The notes: generated by a model from the letters alone, not told the origin. A DNA stretch of 64,000 nt from Macrolepiota albuminosa (GCA_027475525.1 JAMWFC010000073.1:273791-337790); one strand, 5' to 3'. Shown: positions 44,088 to 55,771, counted from the stretch's first letter. Program-made: numbers and translations.

Positions 44088-44640
44088 TTATAATAATGCT
44101 CGAATCAGTTGATTTATTTCCTCCGATAATCCAGCTCTAAGCCGCTCGTTCTCCCGTGACTGGTCCAATAGCGCCTTACAAACCGTGAGCTCATCCTCTA
44201 GGCAGACGATTCTTGTCTTTTGTTGCTCAAATTGTTCCACTAGTTTTGAGTGCTCCTCCTTCCACTCTCCTTGCTTCTTGTCGAAACCAGATGGAATGGA
44301 GGAAGCAGGACCTGAAAGATCGGCAACCATTGGCCTTTCATCTACCTCCATGTCGACAATAGGGTTACTGCAAGATGATAACGAAACCTGGCCGAGTGAT
44401 AAATTAGCATCTTTAAGCCGTCCCTTGAGCTCATTGATCTCTTCTCGAAGTTCCTTGCTTTCTTCGACGACCTGATTGAACAGTGCACAAATCAAGCACC
44501 GTCACCCCGTCTGCACGCAATGATGACTTACTATGGCATATGTGGGCATGGTCATTGAAATCTTCTGTCGAAAGTAGTCTGCGTGTGCATGATGCCGATC
44601 CACTTCTTCTCCCGGTGTTTGTGATGCAGCTTGCATGCAT
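44088..44640 (-). pseudogene. Coiled-coil protein fragment
   Basis: The minus strand reads QKISMTMPTYAI, an intron (GTAAGTCATC...CAATCAG, about 44470-44532), then VVEESKELREEINELKGRLK, FEQQKTRIVCLEDELTVCKA and SRENERLRAGLSEEINQL, with heptad-like Leu/Glu/Lys spacing. No start was found upstream. The outer-arm copies of the module lack the middle 230 bases and so retain only the ends. Function unknown. Confidence 0.5.
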
Positions 44641-45389
44641 CTTTCCAGCAAATGTTAGACGTTGCTGGCATGGGAAATATACTCAACGCACAGAATGGTC
44701 ATCTGCTTCGAAACTTGAAATTTTGTCTTATCTGTGTTCCATCGGAGGTAACCTTGTTCGACCTAGGTTACGTTGCAACAATGTAAAAGAAGCCCAACGT
44801 TTCACGCAGCCATGACGAACCAGTTCCGGAATTGCTCTCTTGAAACTGCGTGAAAAGCCTGGCCCAAGAAATCTCTTCGGATTGTTGTAGTAGACTTCTT
44901 TAACTAGGGTGAGGCATGAACAAAGGTTGGAATCTTGTCGCGATGAAAGAACATACGAATATTCTGAAGATGCTCTACTGTGACCCATCGTGCCTTTCCT
45001 TCTGCAAAATTTAAAGCTGACTTTAGACGGCTTGCTGACAAAGAAACACGAGCTCACGATTGTCTATTCTCCGATATAACCAGCTCAGCGCCAGGAGACC
45101 ATCTAGAAAAGCTGTTGGAGATATACATGGAACACGTCGAAGCAGGCCTTACTATCAATATGCCTTGGCTTTCTATTCACGTTGAGGGCACCTATTCGTA
45201 CGGTAGTATTCACGGCTGCAGTGATCGAGCGTATTCTGGGCATGACGAGAAAATACTTATTGATGTTGCCAGGCAGTAATATGAAGGTGAGAGACGGGTC
45301 TGCCGAAAGGGTGGTGATATTGGGCGGACAGGAAAGAAAGCTTGGATATATACATTGCTGGACTTGAAAGAAGACAAAGGGCGAGACGA
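44641..45389. other. Non-coding part of module M in the spacer
   Basis: A plus-strand frame (44980-45279, RRLADKETRAHDCLFSD, LEKLLEIYMEHVEAGL) is open here and interrupted in both outer copies. It may be a relic exon, but no domain or start is recognised. Confidence 0.4.
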
Positions 45390-45489
45390 ATTTGTGATCA
45401 CGTGCTCAGCTCGCTCACTTCTTTTTTCTCGCAACTTCCGACGCTCGCGATCGTTCGTATTAGATTATGTCGACTAGATGATTGCCATA

Positions 45490-46411
45490 CTGTCAAAGAG
45501 ACACTCGAAAAAGGTGAAAGAGACAAAGGGATCCTTTGACAGATACCTCAGCTTGGATATATACAATGCTGGATTTGAAAGAAAACAAAGGGGGCAAGTC
45601 CATTAATATTGTCCAAAGACGAATTTGTGATCACGTGCTCAGCTCGCTGATTCCTTTCTTTCTCTTTGTGGGCCTAGTTCGGTTCAGATTGATATCGATG
45701 GCCGGTGGATCCGTCTTGTGCGGCTGGGACAAAGACATGGCCTCGTGAAAGAGAAATTTGGGGTCGTAAGCACATCGATATCGGCTAGACAGCGAGTAGC
45801 TCAGCTAGTATCAAGTCGCTGGTCGACTTTGAGTCGAAATTTCCAGCTTTGTCCGTCACACCAGCTTTGTCGGACAGCGAGTAGCTCAAGTCGCTGGTCG
45901 ACTTTGGTATCGACACGAGAATTTTGACGATCCCTATTCTCCTACTCTCCCACTCGACCTCCCTCCCTCCCTAAAACAAGAAGTCGGCTAAATAAATACC
46001 TTGAAACAAAAAATGGGGAGCGCAAAATCGCCTTACCAGCAGGTTGTGAACGATTCTGTGAAACCAGTGAGGAAAAAAAAAAGAAAAAGGGGAAGTATAG
46101 AAGAGGTGAGCATAAACAAGGAGATTGAACTCGGAGCAAGTCGATCACACGAGACCATCCCAGCTATTCTACAGATGGGATCTCTCTCCACCACTACCAG
46201 CATCACCACCACCATCACCGTTGGAGGATGCCGCCGCATTCAGACGCCGTAACTCGTTGTGCCGCCTATGGAGCCGCCTCTCAATGGTCATTTTTGAGCC
46301 AGTCGTTCCACAATTACTGGCAGGACTCTGGGGTCGTGAGAGATCAATCAATGAAGTTCATAAAGCAAGAAGTAGATAGCAAGGATTTAACTTCACGTTC
46401 GGGAGGTGTGG
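45490..46411 (+). repeat. Module R in right inner arm, starting with palindrome P
   Basis: Palindrome P is at 45490-45542. The module is the mirror of 32608-33529 and collinear with 19738-20530. Module S (mirror of 32078-32545) follows at 46474-46941 on the minus strand. Confidence 0.9.
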
Positions 46412-47016
46412 ATTCTGGTATTAGTAAACATCGAGGACTCTCGTTCCTTGACACTCAATTTATTGATATTTATTTGTCAAGAACGCTCGATACTTACAAA
46501 GCAAAGTCACGTGAAGATGGTCATAAGGTTTTCGACACCGCAAATCACTCCCGACATATCAAAAAATGGACTGTTTTTTCTCGCGGCAACTTCGCTCTTC
46601 AGTTTCTCCAGATCGCGATGAAGCTGCAGTTTCATTCTTGTTCGAACAGGGTAAGACCTGAATCCTAAGAGTAACGTCAGAAAAAATGGCTGACCTTCGA
46701 TGATTAATCCACATCGCGACGTCTCGCGTGTTTGAACCTGATTTCGGCTATCACCGAATCATGCCAAGATCCTGGGAAAGCGAAGACGAGGGCTGACCCC
46801 CGAGCACTATGTATCTCCGGCGACGATCTCTTTTACTGTCCGCCTTTCATTTCTTTCACAACCACGACGGTCTCGCCTCCAACAACACACGCTAGTCTGC
46901 TGACCTGAAAACACGATCCACACCAAGAAATTATGATTAATGAGACTTGATTGAGCAATTCCAATCAACTGATTCGAGCATTATTATAAGCCACGATAGC
47001 AGTCATGAAATATATA

Positions 47017-50000
47017 GGGCTGATCAGAGCGAATGAAACGTAAACTAAATTGACGGAAATGAAGAAGTGCAGCGATACACGTACCCAAGGGACATTTCAT
47101 TGCCTAACAAGGCAGAATTAACTAGCAATAAACACCGTTCAACTTTTTTTTTTCTGATAGCATGCCCGGCTACAATTACTGCCGGTGATGAGGCCATCAA
47201 GCTGACCACTTCATCACAGCGTTTGTCAAATCACCGTTCACAATGGGCAAAAACGCGTAGGGTATGGCGCTGTTTGGCAGGTGTCTAAGCCTATCCCAAT
47301 AAAGTCTAGCGCGCTGTCCTTTGTTCGCATCTTCGATCTCATTTACATCCGTCCTTACTAAAATCTCCTTAGTCCTTTCGGACAATTTCCGCGTCCCTCA
47401 TCATTTCCGACGGAAAAACACATTTCCTGGGCACCCTTCCAGTACCTGAACACCGCGTGATGTGCGTTCCTAATCCCCTCGTCCAAAAATGAGCGTACGC
47501 GCACACATACAGGTCCTATATCTGACCGCGCGCCGTTTTCTGCCGTCTTCACTTAACACGAGGACCTTCCAAGAACAAAACAAACGAACTAAATGGATTT
47601 CGGAGCACTTAGTAATGCTCGGGACATCCGCATTGGCCTAACTGCGCCCAGTAAGTCGCTCAAACGTTTTTATTTGTACTCTACTCACATTTCTCAATCA
47701 ATTTCTAGATGAACGGGCTCGATGATACGCATATTCTGCCGAAGCTCCACAATGGAATTTACCATCACTCGAGAACATAATTGCTTCAGAGTACGTAGCA
47801 CAGTCTGTTATATATATATGATATCAATATCTATCTTTTATGATGCTTACATAAGGAAGGGTGGGTGACTAACCCATATGACTAACCCATCATGCATCCA
47901 AAATGGCCTTTTTGTTTCCTCCTCCATCGACCTGAAAGAAAACCTGTCGAAGGACCACTTTCCCTTTGTTGTCTCTAATTCCTAGATAGCTGAAATGAAT
48001 CTCTTTCATTCCTGGTGATCGCAAATGCAGCCCTTGGTTCGACGCTCTCAAATGCATTGGAAAGGACTAAGAACCAGGCCTGTGGCAATTTGTTCTCTTA
48101 TTCCGTACAAGGCAAGATAAGGTCATTCAATGTATTTTCCGAGCTGACTCCTTATAGATAGGCAAGCCGGTAATATCGAGTTTGTCGGGAGGAGGGAATG
48201 CATTAATGCACTTGTCACGTGAATCAAAGAAGCAAAATAAGGCAAAATAAAACATCCCACAGAAACACTACAGAGTAACAGGAATATTCATCGGAGGCAT
48301 GACGGATGCCACTGGCCTATTACCTCCGTTGTGACAAGCCACTGAAATCTTCGGAGCTCTGCCTTTCTATACAATGCCTCTTTTCAAGGATGAAGCACAG
48401 TTAAAGGTGAGTCTTGCTGCGGCCACATAGATGCAATATTACTCCAGCTGTGTCAGAATTATTATCTTGGCCTTCTCCCCAAAACCGATGGAAGGGAAAC
48501 TCTTACCATGTCGTTCTGGACTGCGATGCGCTATAGAATCCTGGATATTGCTCTGTTCAAGGACCGCGCGGCGCCTCTACATGCCCTGACGCCATGCCGT
48601 GAGCTTCAAGATGTAAAGCTTCCGACTCTCACAAAACTTGTGAGTCATAGAAGTGCACCTGAGGTTTCTTGACTTCATAAATCCACTAGCCCATTGACAA
48701 ATTCTTGGACATGAAGAGTTTCATTCACCATGCAAATCATGCGATTACCTCAACTTCAATTTTACCTGCTGTTACCGACTTAGGAAACCCAGCGAGCGCG
48801 CGGCCGTCCGAGCGATTGTTCAATTCCATATGCAAGCAGGGCAAAGGTAGAGCTATGGACAATGTCTTTCGCAACATTGAGACAGCTGCATTCTACTTAA
48901 AGTTCTTGCTCGAGGTAGGATTAGTCTCCTTCTCAAGGCGCCACTGACTGCTTGGTAACGATTCAGGCTCAAGCTGACCTACCTAATACTAAGGCAGAAT
49001 TGTTAGGATATTTCAGAAAAGGGTGCGTTGCTATACAGTCCTACGGACTTTATGGTGACAGTATTGTCTAGACGTGACACGGATGACCAAGAATTTTTAG
49101 CCAAGAATATGTTCAAATTGAAAGGGCCACTTCATATTGCGATGGCAGTGTCACCCCTCATGCTCTTGTCAACAAGAAATCTTCAAAACAATCCTCCTGG
49201 TAAGGAGACTCTGTTTGATGTATGGCAGTCCTCTGCTTCCATTCTCACATATCTTACTAACATATACTCGCAGTTCTGGCGTATAATGGGGCAATATGAA
49301 CGTCCAGTATCTGTGTTGGATGCTGAACGTGAGCTTTGGTGTGCCATTTGGGATATTGCATGTGGGATGGATACCAGTCGTCGCTTGCAGAAAGCTCTCA
49401 ACCAAATTCTAATCTCAGATTTTGAAGATGTCACAGATTGGCACCTTTACAGTAAGATATCTCATCTACCTTTGTGACGGAGAGTAATCCTGGTGCTGCT
49501 ACATTTAGAACTTTTTCGAGAAAACCAGATTGGGAATCCATCAAATGCCCTGCCCACAATTGATTATGATCCCCTCTGCAGCGAGTACCCTGTGCTTGAT
49601 GCACCTTCAGACTCAACCTTCTCAACGATAGCGAACTCTGCGTGCCTAAACAGTGAATCTTCTGCACATTGCTCCGACCAGCTTGAAGATCTCTCACGGA
49701 ATCGTAATACAGCTCCAGAACATGGAACTCCGCAGTCGCATTCTCATTCTGCAGCTGAGGATGAACCCGGCGGTGGAGAGGATAAGTCCGGCAGTGGGAG
49801 AGAGGAATCCGGTAGTGGGAAGGTTAGTGGGAAGGATAAGTCCGGCAGTGGGAGAAGTGGGAAGGTTGGTGGGAAGGATAGGTCCGGCAGTGGGAGAGAG
49901 GGATCTAACGGTGGAAGCAGAAAACATGGCAAGGGCAAACCGGGGATAAGGAGAATGAATGAAGAAGGGAATTCTGATGCTCAAACTGATGAGGTTGTTG

Positions 50001-52596
50001 ATGAGGTGCAGAGCAAAGATGACGACCTCGGGACTACGAAACCAAACGTACAGCTGCGACATCAAATCTTACTCTCAGATCTTCACTTCGTATGCTTGGC
50101 TTCTCTCTTGTAACCCATTTTTGATTTTTTGCGTAGTCCGATTCCGAATGACAGCGGAAGAAGCTGCCTTGCTTGGATATCCACGATGGCTTCGTGGTAG
50201 GCAAAACATTCTTTACACTATCGAATGCTGCAAGCTAATTGTCGACCCAGAAAGTTACGGGAAAAGTTCCACTCAAATATCTGATCCCAGGCAGTCAAAC
50301 AGCCTCATGCATGCTGCCTTCTGCCCATGTATTGTCTTTTTCACCCTTCATAATGCCCTCTGGTACTCACACTCATTGCAGTCTCAAGCTGAATTGGACT
50401 GGATATATGGTCTTCATAGCGCTGCGCAAAAACTGGACAGCAATTCCTCAACAGTATTACGTATTCCGTTCTCCGAATATGTTGGAATGACCCCAAAGGA
50501 ACTCGGAGTCAAATTCTCTCAATCGTCCATATTGGTTACCGGGCTCCCTGACAGCGGATTATCCTTTGCCAACGTGCTCAACTCCTTGGGTCACGTGAAA
50601 TCTGACCTTGTCATCCATGGTGAGGCAAACATTTCTACAGCCGTAAGACATCATTTATAGGCCGAAATAGACCAATCAATTACAATACTGGAGGAGCAAG
50701 TGCTCGAATGCAACTCAACTCCGCCATGCAAGTCCAAGCCCTATATTAGGCACAGAACTGGGACACTATTGGACGTTCTCCGGAGTGTGAATGAGGAGCA
50801 TCCAAAAGCATTGAATGCACTGGACATAGCACCCTGTATCTCAGTACCATTTCCTAACCACCCACTCTTCTCAGATCAAGTTGCCTGGGATGAGGAAGAT
50901 GTTAGGGTGGATGAAAACTATCCAATAAACGACATGAGGTGGTCGCTGGCCGCCACTGCGTGGACTCAGCACAAGTGGCATGTGGACTCCGATGGATTTG
51001 CCACTTTCATTAAAGTCGAGACGGGCACAAAGATATGGTTTATAGGCACTCCAAAGCGCGACCTGTCTCCTAGCCTCCTATCTGGTGGCATAGAACGAAT
51101 TTTAGGAAGTTTTAGCCTTGATGGTGTCAATGCAGATATTTTGGATATCGAGGCCCTCGTCTTGACTCCAAACGACTTGTTGTAAGAATTGCTCCAAAGT
51201 TTATTTTCTTTCTGCCTCACCCTGTTTCAGCTTTATGCGCCCTAATACCTTGCACGCAGTAGTTACCCCTATCCCTACCATTGTGCGTGGGGGCCACTTC
51301 TATGCGACATCCAGCATTTGCGCCACCTGCTATGGAATCTACGATGATTTTGTGGCTGGTGTCTACATAACAAACACCTCTCACTCAGCGGCATCCAATC
51401 TCCTTATAAGCCGGCTGCTAAAATTCTACTTCCACAAGTTAACAACAAACACAGGAGACAAAGGTCAAACGAGCAGGGGCGATAGAAAAGAAGGCCATTG
51501 CCCAGATTTGGAGAATTTCCAAGAAGTCATTGACTTGTTCACCTTCTTACATCTAATTGAGCTCAGCAATGTTATCAGCTACTGGAATTACTTTGAGTTA
51601 ACCACTCCTGCCAGTGTGCAGAGCCGATGGAGGGCCATTCAAAATTGCCGTCTTGCTCACAAACTCAAACAATGGTTCTTTGCAACGTACTCTCTGGACG
51701 GCTTGGACCCCACAATGACTGCGGAGGAAGTACTCGATCATAAATTCCTGGCTCAGCAGGCCAAAGCCCTCTTCAACTACAAAACACTGGTGACGGAGCG
51801 AGGGAAAGACAAGGATGGCATTGAAGGCATCATCATTGCAGGTCATATTGATATCACGCCTGAGGTGCTGGATCAGGCCATTCGTGACTGCTTGACTAAT
51901 ACCCGTGCTTATGATTACTATAACGAGTCACACATGGAAATTTGCACGTTTGCCTGGTGCGGGCCAGATCATTCTATCAGGAAACGAGGGATGGACGAGT
52001 TAGGACCATCTAAATCGAAAGATAAAATCGCTGGCACTAGCGGAGATGACTCTTACCTGGATGGGTTGACCTTCGGAGACACCTGTTTTTCTCAAATGAT
52101 GGGGTACGAGTTTAAGGGAGAGGAGTCCAAGGAAGACGAGATGTCGAGTCCAACTGCGTCTAAATCCGAATCGCCTAATCAGAGGAAGCGAAAAAAAATA
52201 TCAGTGGACCTCAGCAGTACTAGTAAGAACCTTTCAACATTCAGAATTAGACCTTCTCACCGCCCAAACATAGGTGTCAAGCGCCGCAGGCGAGGTTGAG
52301 GACTGTTGTAACGCCTTGTACTAATTATAGAAGGAGTGTGAACTTTTGTACTGTACCTGCTCTAATATCATGTGGCATGAAGAGATTATCGGATACAAGA
52401 GCCTTATGTGAAGTTTGACTGTAAGATCAACTGTCGTTGTTAATCCCGGACATGCCCTTGTAGCCGGGCATGCTATCAGAAAAAAAATGTTGAACGGTGT
52501 TTTATTGCAGGAAGGGGGAACTACTTAGTTAATTCTGCCTTGTTAGGCAATGAAGAATGTTTGTGGATGTTCGTCTTTATTGGCTCTGATCAGCCC
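47017..52596 (+). mobile_element. JmjC-bearing unit with terminal inverted repeats, right copy
   Basis: Mirror of 26423-32002, with terminal repeats at 47017-47175 and 52458-52596. It carries the second JmjC gene copy (48374-52299) and the relic at 48004-48204. Being part of a longer duplicated arm, it was copied with its flanks and is not an independent insertion. Confidence 0.55.
48374..52299 (+). pseudogene. JmjC-domain gene, right inner-arm copy, one premature stop
   Basis: Same gene as 26720-30645. Exons resolved by eye: 48374-48406, 48448-48639, 48690-48914, 48967-49022, 49072-49451, 49509-50089, 50137-50196, then less certain exons from 50235, the JmjC-core exon ending at 51184 (after LTPNDLL), and a final part to 52299. 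The Fe(II) ligands His-Val-Asp (50979-50987) and His (51253-51255) are conserved. In exon 7 the codon at 50149-50151 is TGA, where the left copy has CGA (Arg), within the Ser-Asp-Ser-Glu-Arg-Gln-Arg context. Translation would stop before the JmjC core. Without knowing which arm is ancestral, C-to-T at a CpG is the simpler direction. Confidence 0.7.
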
Positions 52597-52875
52597 CCAT
52601 CATTTCGCGCCATGTGCGCATGATTTCGACGGATTGGAATTTTTCCTTCAATACAAACTCCAAGATGATGTGAACCACTGAGGCGGCTAGGAGAAAATCA
52701 ATAAGGTTTAGGAGTAAAGATTTACAAATAGCGATCGATATCGTCGTGAGCCACATATATGATATCGATGGCGAGATAAAGATCTTGACATATCGAGTAT
52801 TAAACTGCCAGATTTGAATGTCCTTTTTTTTTATCCAACTCCAATATTAATCAAATTTCCTTCCCGCTCCGCCAA

Positions 52876-53334
52876 ATGTGTCTATATATTGCCTCCCTCC
52901 TTCATATCTGCAAAGCCACTTCTATCTACGCCAACGCCAGCATGACTGGCAACTTTTACCTTGGCTCCGATACTTCCAGTCCCTTTCCCTCTCCCACCGA
53001 TAATTCCAGTCCCTCTCCATCTCCCACTACAACGACCCCTGCAACGGGTCGGAGCGCTACAGATGTCGAATATGTTGCTCCTTTGACTGGCCACGACCTC
53101 ATGGCAATGTTTCCACCAGCTCTACCCCAAATGATTGAAATGAGAGGGGGGCCGACCACTGGATTCTTCCAGAGACAAGAACGTGCTTTCTTTGCTCAAG
53201 CTGGTCCGCATCTTCACGGTTACGAAGCAACAAGTTGGATTCCAGATGCCGGTGGTCATAGAGGTCCTGAGCCTCGACATCTTAGATGTCGTCGTTGGAT
53301 GCAAAACGCACTCAGTGAGGGTCAGAGTCAATAG
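52876..53334 (+). pseudogene. Chimeric Pro/Ser-rich frame at the right-arm edge
   Basis: Starts like the gene at 25499-26143 (MCLYIASLLHICKATSIYAN) and stays identical through ERAFFAQAG, then at 53206 switches to unrelated sequence (PHLHGYEATSWIPDAGGHRG) and stops at 53334. The junction marks where the duplicated arm joined other DNA. Confidence 0.7.
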
Positions 53335-53517
53335 TCGGCACACGGACTGAGAACTTGTGAAGGGCGACACAGTCATGTCCTCGGAAGGAGTCGAACCTTC
53401 CGGAGGATGTGAAGGGTAAAGAGGATCTCGCAGCGAGCGGGCTGCCTGAGGAAGGGAGGAACATGCGACAAAGGGGTGAACAGTGGAAGATTTCGAGGGC
53501 AGATCCGATGCGTCCTC

Positions 53518-53610
53518 GAGCCCGTTCATCTAGAAATTGATTGAGAAATGTGAGTAGAGTACAAATAAAAACGTTTGACCGACTTACTGGGTGCAGTTAG
53601 GCCAATGCGG
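53518..53610 (+). repeat. Recopied 93-base piece of the JmjC unit interior
   Basis: Near-identical to about 31300-31392 (GAGCCCGTTCATCTAGAAAT to GCCAATGCGG), differing at TGAGCG against TGACCG and GGGCGC against GGGTGC. It joins directly to the JmjC exon fragment that follows. Confidence 0.85.
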
Positions 53611-53800
53611 AAGGGAATTGGAGGCCGCTGCGTGAGATGTATTGTTCACGTATGAGCCAGAAACAAAACTGTCATAAATTCCGTAGCAAGTCGCCCGGAT
53701 GCTGGACGTCGCATAAAAATGGCCACTACGACTAATAGTAGGAAGAAGATTGACCACTGCGTGCAAAGTTGTAGGACGCACGAAACTAATTTAGTAGAAC
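53584..53800 (-). pseudogene. JmjC exon fragment (distal-His exon)
   Basis: The minus strand reads RPTTLHAVVNLLPTISRSGH and YVNNTSHAAASNSL, closer to the divergent gene (15604-15770) than to the arm genes. It then runs into the 93-base piece (PHWPNCTQ, stop). Only this exon is present. Confidence 0.85.
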
Positions 53801-53883
53801 AATATTGTCAGCATATCATTACCACACCTCCCCCAATGACCAAAAAAGGGGAGAAGGGCTGTTATAAGGCGTGAGGATGAGTA

Positions 53884-54084
53884 TTATCCATTGATAGAAA
53901 CAAAAGAATGTGCGTATATATCCTTTCTATCCGTTTTGTCCTCAACGACTACAGATCTGGCACGTGAACTAGCATGCGAGGAGGGATCTGGAGTCATAGC
54001 CAGCTTTTTCTTGTCCTTTAAAGCTGGCTTGGTCTTTGTTTTTTTCGTTTTACTAAAGCTAGACCCAAGGTCCTCGGCTGCCAT
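53884..54084 (-). CDS. Possible Lys-rich N-terminal exon, unknown
   Basis: ATG at 54084 gives MAAEDLGSSFSKTKKTKTKP and KKKLAMTPDPSSHASSRAR, a basic stretch that could start a gene, but no following exon was found. Low certainty. Confidence 0.25.
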   Translation of the reverse strand: MAAEDLGSSFSKTKKTKTKPALKDKKKLAMTPDPSSHASSRARSVVVEDKTDRKDIYAHSFVSING

Positions 54085-54235
54085 ACCTGTTCAACGTGAA
54101 TGGACAGTTTTCGACTGAGGCGGTGGAGGTCGTGATGGCATGCGAAGTTTGGGATTGTCTAAGTGATTGAGATTGTCTATCGTACACGTGTAATTATAAC
54201 GATAACTATAACGCGAAAAATCCGGGTGGCCATAC

Positions 54236-54355
54236 TCACGTGGACAATAGCAAAGAGGGCCATTGCCCAGACTTGGGAAATTTTCAAGTCATCGACTTGT
54301 TCACCTTCTTACATCTAATTGAGCTCAGCAATGTTATCAGCTACTGGAATTACAA
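54236..54355 (+). pseudogene. JmjC gene fragment (downstream of the core)
   Basis: Encodes KEGHCPDLGNFQ and IDLFTFLHLIELSNVISYWN, matching the arm JmjC genes around 51487-51590 with a small deletion (the EV of FQEVIDLF is lost). It is isolated from other exons. Confidence 0.85.
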
Positions 54356-54492
54356 AGAGTTTAATCCATCAAAAGCATCTTCTGTGAAAATACATTTGAA
54401 ATTTTACCTCGACATGCCACTACTGGTCGTCGAACTGGTAATTCTGAATGGGAGCGCCAGTATTAACATTAAAAATTCTGGGTCGTAGAGTA

Positions 54493-55270
54493 CTACATAT
54501 ACTTCCTCGCCCCACGCTTTTGCAAGGTACGTTGGGAAACCCACGCCGGTATACCTTGCGGCGAAATCGACAGCACCCATTCACCGTTAGTGCCGAGGAG
54601 GAATTGTTCCCCATGCGAAAGAGGTTTCCAAACTTTTGGTGAGCTCTCCCATGCCCAAACCTTCACCTCACTGGTTGCCAATGTGCAAACAAAAAAAGTA
54701 CCATGATCAATCTCAATATGTTCTGGCACGGGGGGAGGAGCTTCGAGTCCTGGTGAGCTTGCCGAGTACCATTTTAAGAAAAAATCCTGTTTCGTTTTTT
54801 TGCGAATCTTGAGATTCTTCAAATCGTATAGTGAGCTTGGATTTTGCTAGTTTCCATGGTTAACCAAGGTAGCACAAAAAAATGAAAACTTACGTCTATA
54901 GCAGTAGTGATATCAATTGCACTTTGCTTTGGCATGCAAAATTTTGGCAGTGGCGAATGCAAAGGTACTTGGGGGGTTGCCGAAGAGGACCCTTGGGTAA
55001 GGGACAATTCTCGCCTAATGATCCTGTGTCAGCATGGTTGAACCTCTGCCATACTTATATAGGGTATCATACTTGACTTTATCGAATTGGACCATTCCAC
55101 TCGCACTTTCCTCCGAAGATGCAGACTCCCAGCTATAAATCTGTTAGTGCTTATAAAATCACCCCCCGGAATGTCATACTTGGCTTGAAGTCGGCAAGGA
55201 CTCGAAGTTATTGATTCCATATCGATTTCATGCATACTTCGGTTTGCCTCACCACCTGGGGACTGCACCC
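54493..55270 (-). CDS. Unknown protein, three or more exons
   Basis: The minus strand splices VQSPGGEANRSMHEIDMESI, LHLRRKVRVEWSNSIKS, LSLTQGSSSATPQVPLHSPL and LYDLKNLKIRKKTKQDFFLK through GT-AG introns near 55074-55027 and 54895-54849. It ends IEIDHGTFFVCTLATSEVKV, WAWESSPKVWKPLSHGEQFL and LGTNGEWVLSISPQGIPAWV, resembling propeller-like strands, but no family is assigned. The 5' end is not fixed; it may extend to about 55400. It is not duplicated in the window. Confidence 0.45.
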
Positions 55271-55496
55271 TGAATGTACCTGTCAGTAGAAAACAACAAT
55301 GTGAGACTTCAAGTGAGCAAGTACCCCAGAGGCCACGGTGCTGAGAGAATAGCGGGACGGTTAAGAGGAATAGGGAGTGTAAGATGGAACCATGAGTAAT
55401 CAGCGACCAAGTCTCGATTGCGGTGCACCATAGAGAGATATTTGCGGGGAGAATCAGTCAATCAGTCGGGATGCTACGATTTATGTCATTCCGTTC

Positions 55497-55634
55497 CAAT
55501 GCTGTCTTTATCTCTTTGTCCTGACAATATAACTTCGAAACAATGCTGTCTTTATCTCTTTGTCCTGACGATATAATGACTTCGAAACAATGCTGTCTTT
55601 ATCTCTTTGTCCTGACGATATACTGACTTCGAAA
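55497..55634 (+). repeat. Three tandem units of 44, 47 and 47 bases
   Basis: Units at 55497-55540, 55541-55587 and 55588-55634 begin CAATGCTGTCTTTATCTC and end GACTTCGAAA; the first lacks three bases. They include TCTCTTTGTC, reminiscent of the TTTGTCTCTTT motif in palindrome P. Confidence 0.95.
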
Positions 55635-55771
55635 GGTTGTGCATTAGAGGGAAGAAGGTCTTTAGGTGTCAAATTAAATCTCTGTTCCCATTTTCCCGTT
55701 TTCATTCTATCATTACAGTAGTCACTATTGTTTACACTCGGAACCGCGTTCCCCTGAAGTGCCACCGTATA

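Larger units (their letters stand above)
43949..45542 (+). repeat. Module M, copy 2 (longest version)
   Basis: Collinear with 1985-3399 but with an extra 230 bases at about 44160-44415, a single rather than double 49-base unit, and CGA where outer copies have TGA near 45228. It therefore looks closest to the ancestral form. It ends in palindrome P (45490-45542), which is shared with module R. The inner right arm begins inside it at 45390. Confidence 0.9.
45390..53206. repeat. Inner inverted repeat, right arm (7.8 kb)
   Basis: Mirror of 25813-33629 at coordinate sum 79019. Gene content is inverted, so the JmjC gene reads on the plus strand. Differences found: T at 50149 (left arm C), C at 50089, G at 46256 and A at 46138, all at CpG sites. 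The arm ends at 53206 inside the Pro/Ser-rich frame. Confidence 0.97.

Noticed and set aside
33477..45542. Long-read adapter (snap-back) artefact as cause of the inner inverted repeat
   Set aside because: Such artefacts give arms meeting at a short loop; here an 11.8 kb spacer with unique genes separates them, and the arms differ by CpG transitions. A mis-assembly of another kind is not excluded.
50235..50400. An intron at 50332-50384 by analogy with the divergent gene
   Set aside because: Splicing the GTATTG...GCAG segment would shift the frame into a stop; exon structure here was left uncertain.
53375..53415. tRNA-like T-arm (GGTTCGACTCC on the minus strand)
   Set aside because: No D-arm, anticodon arm or matching acceptor strand was found upstream; probably a chance hairpin.
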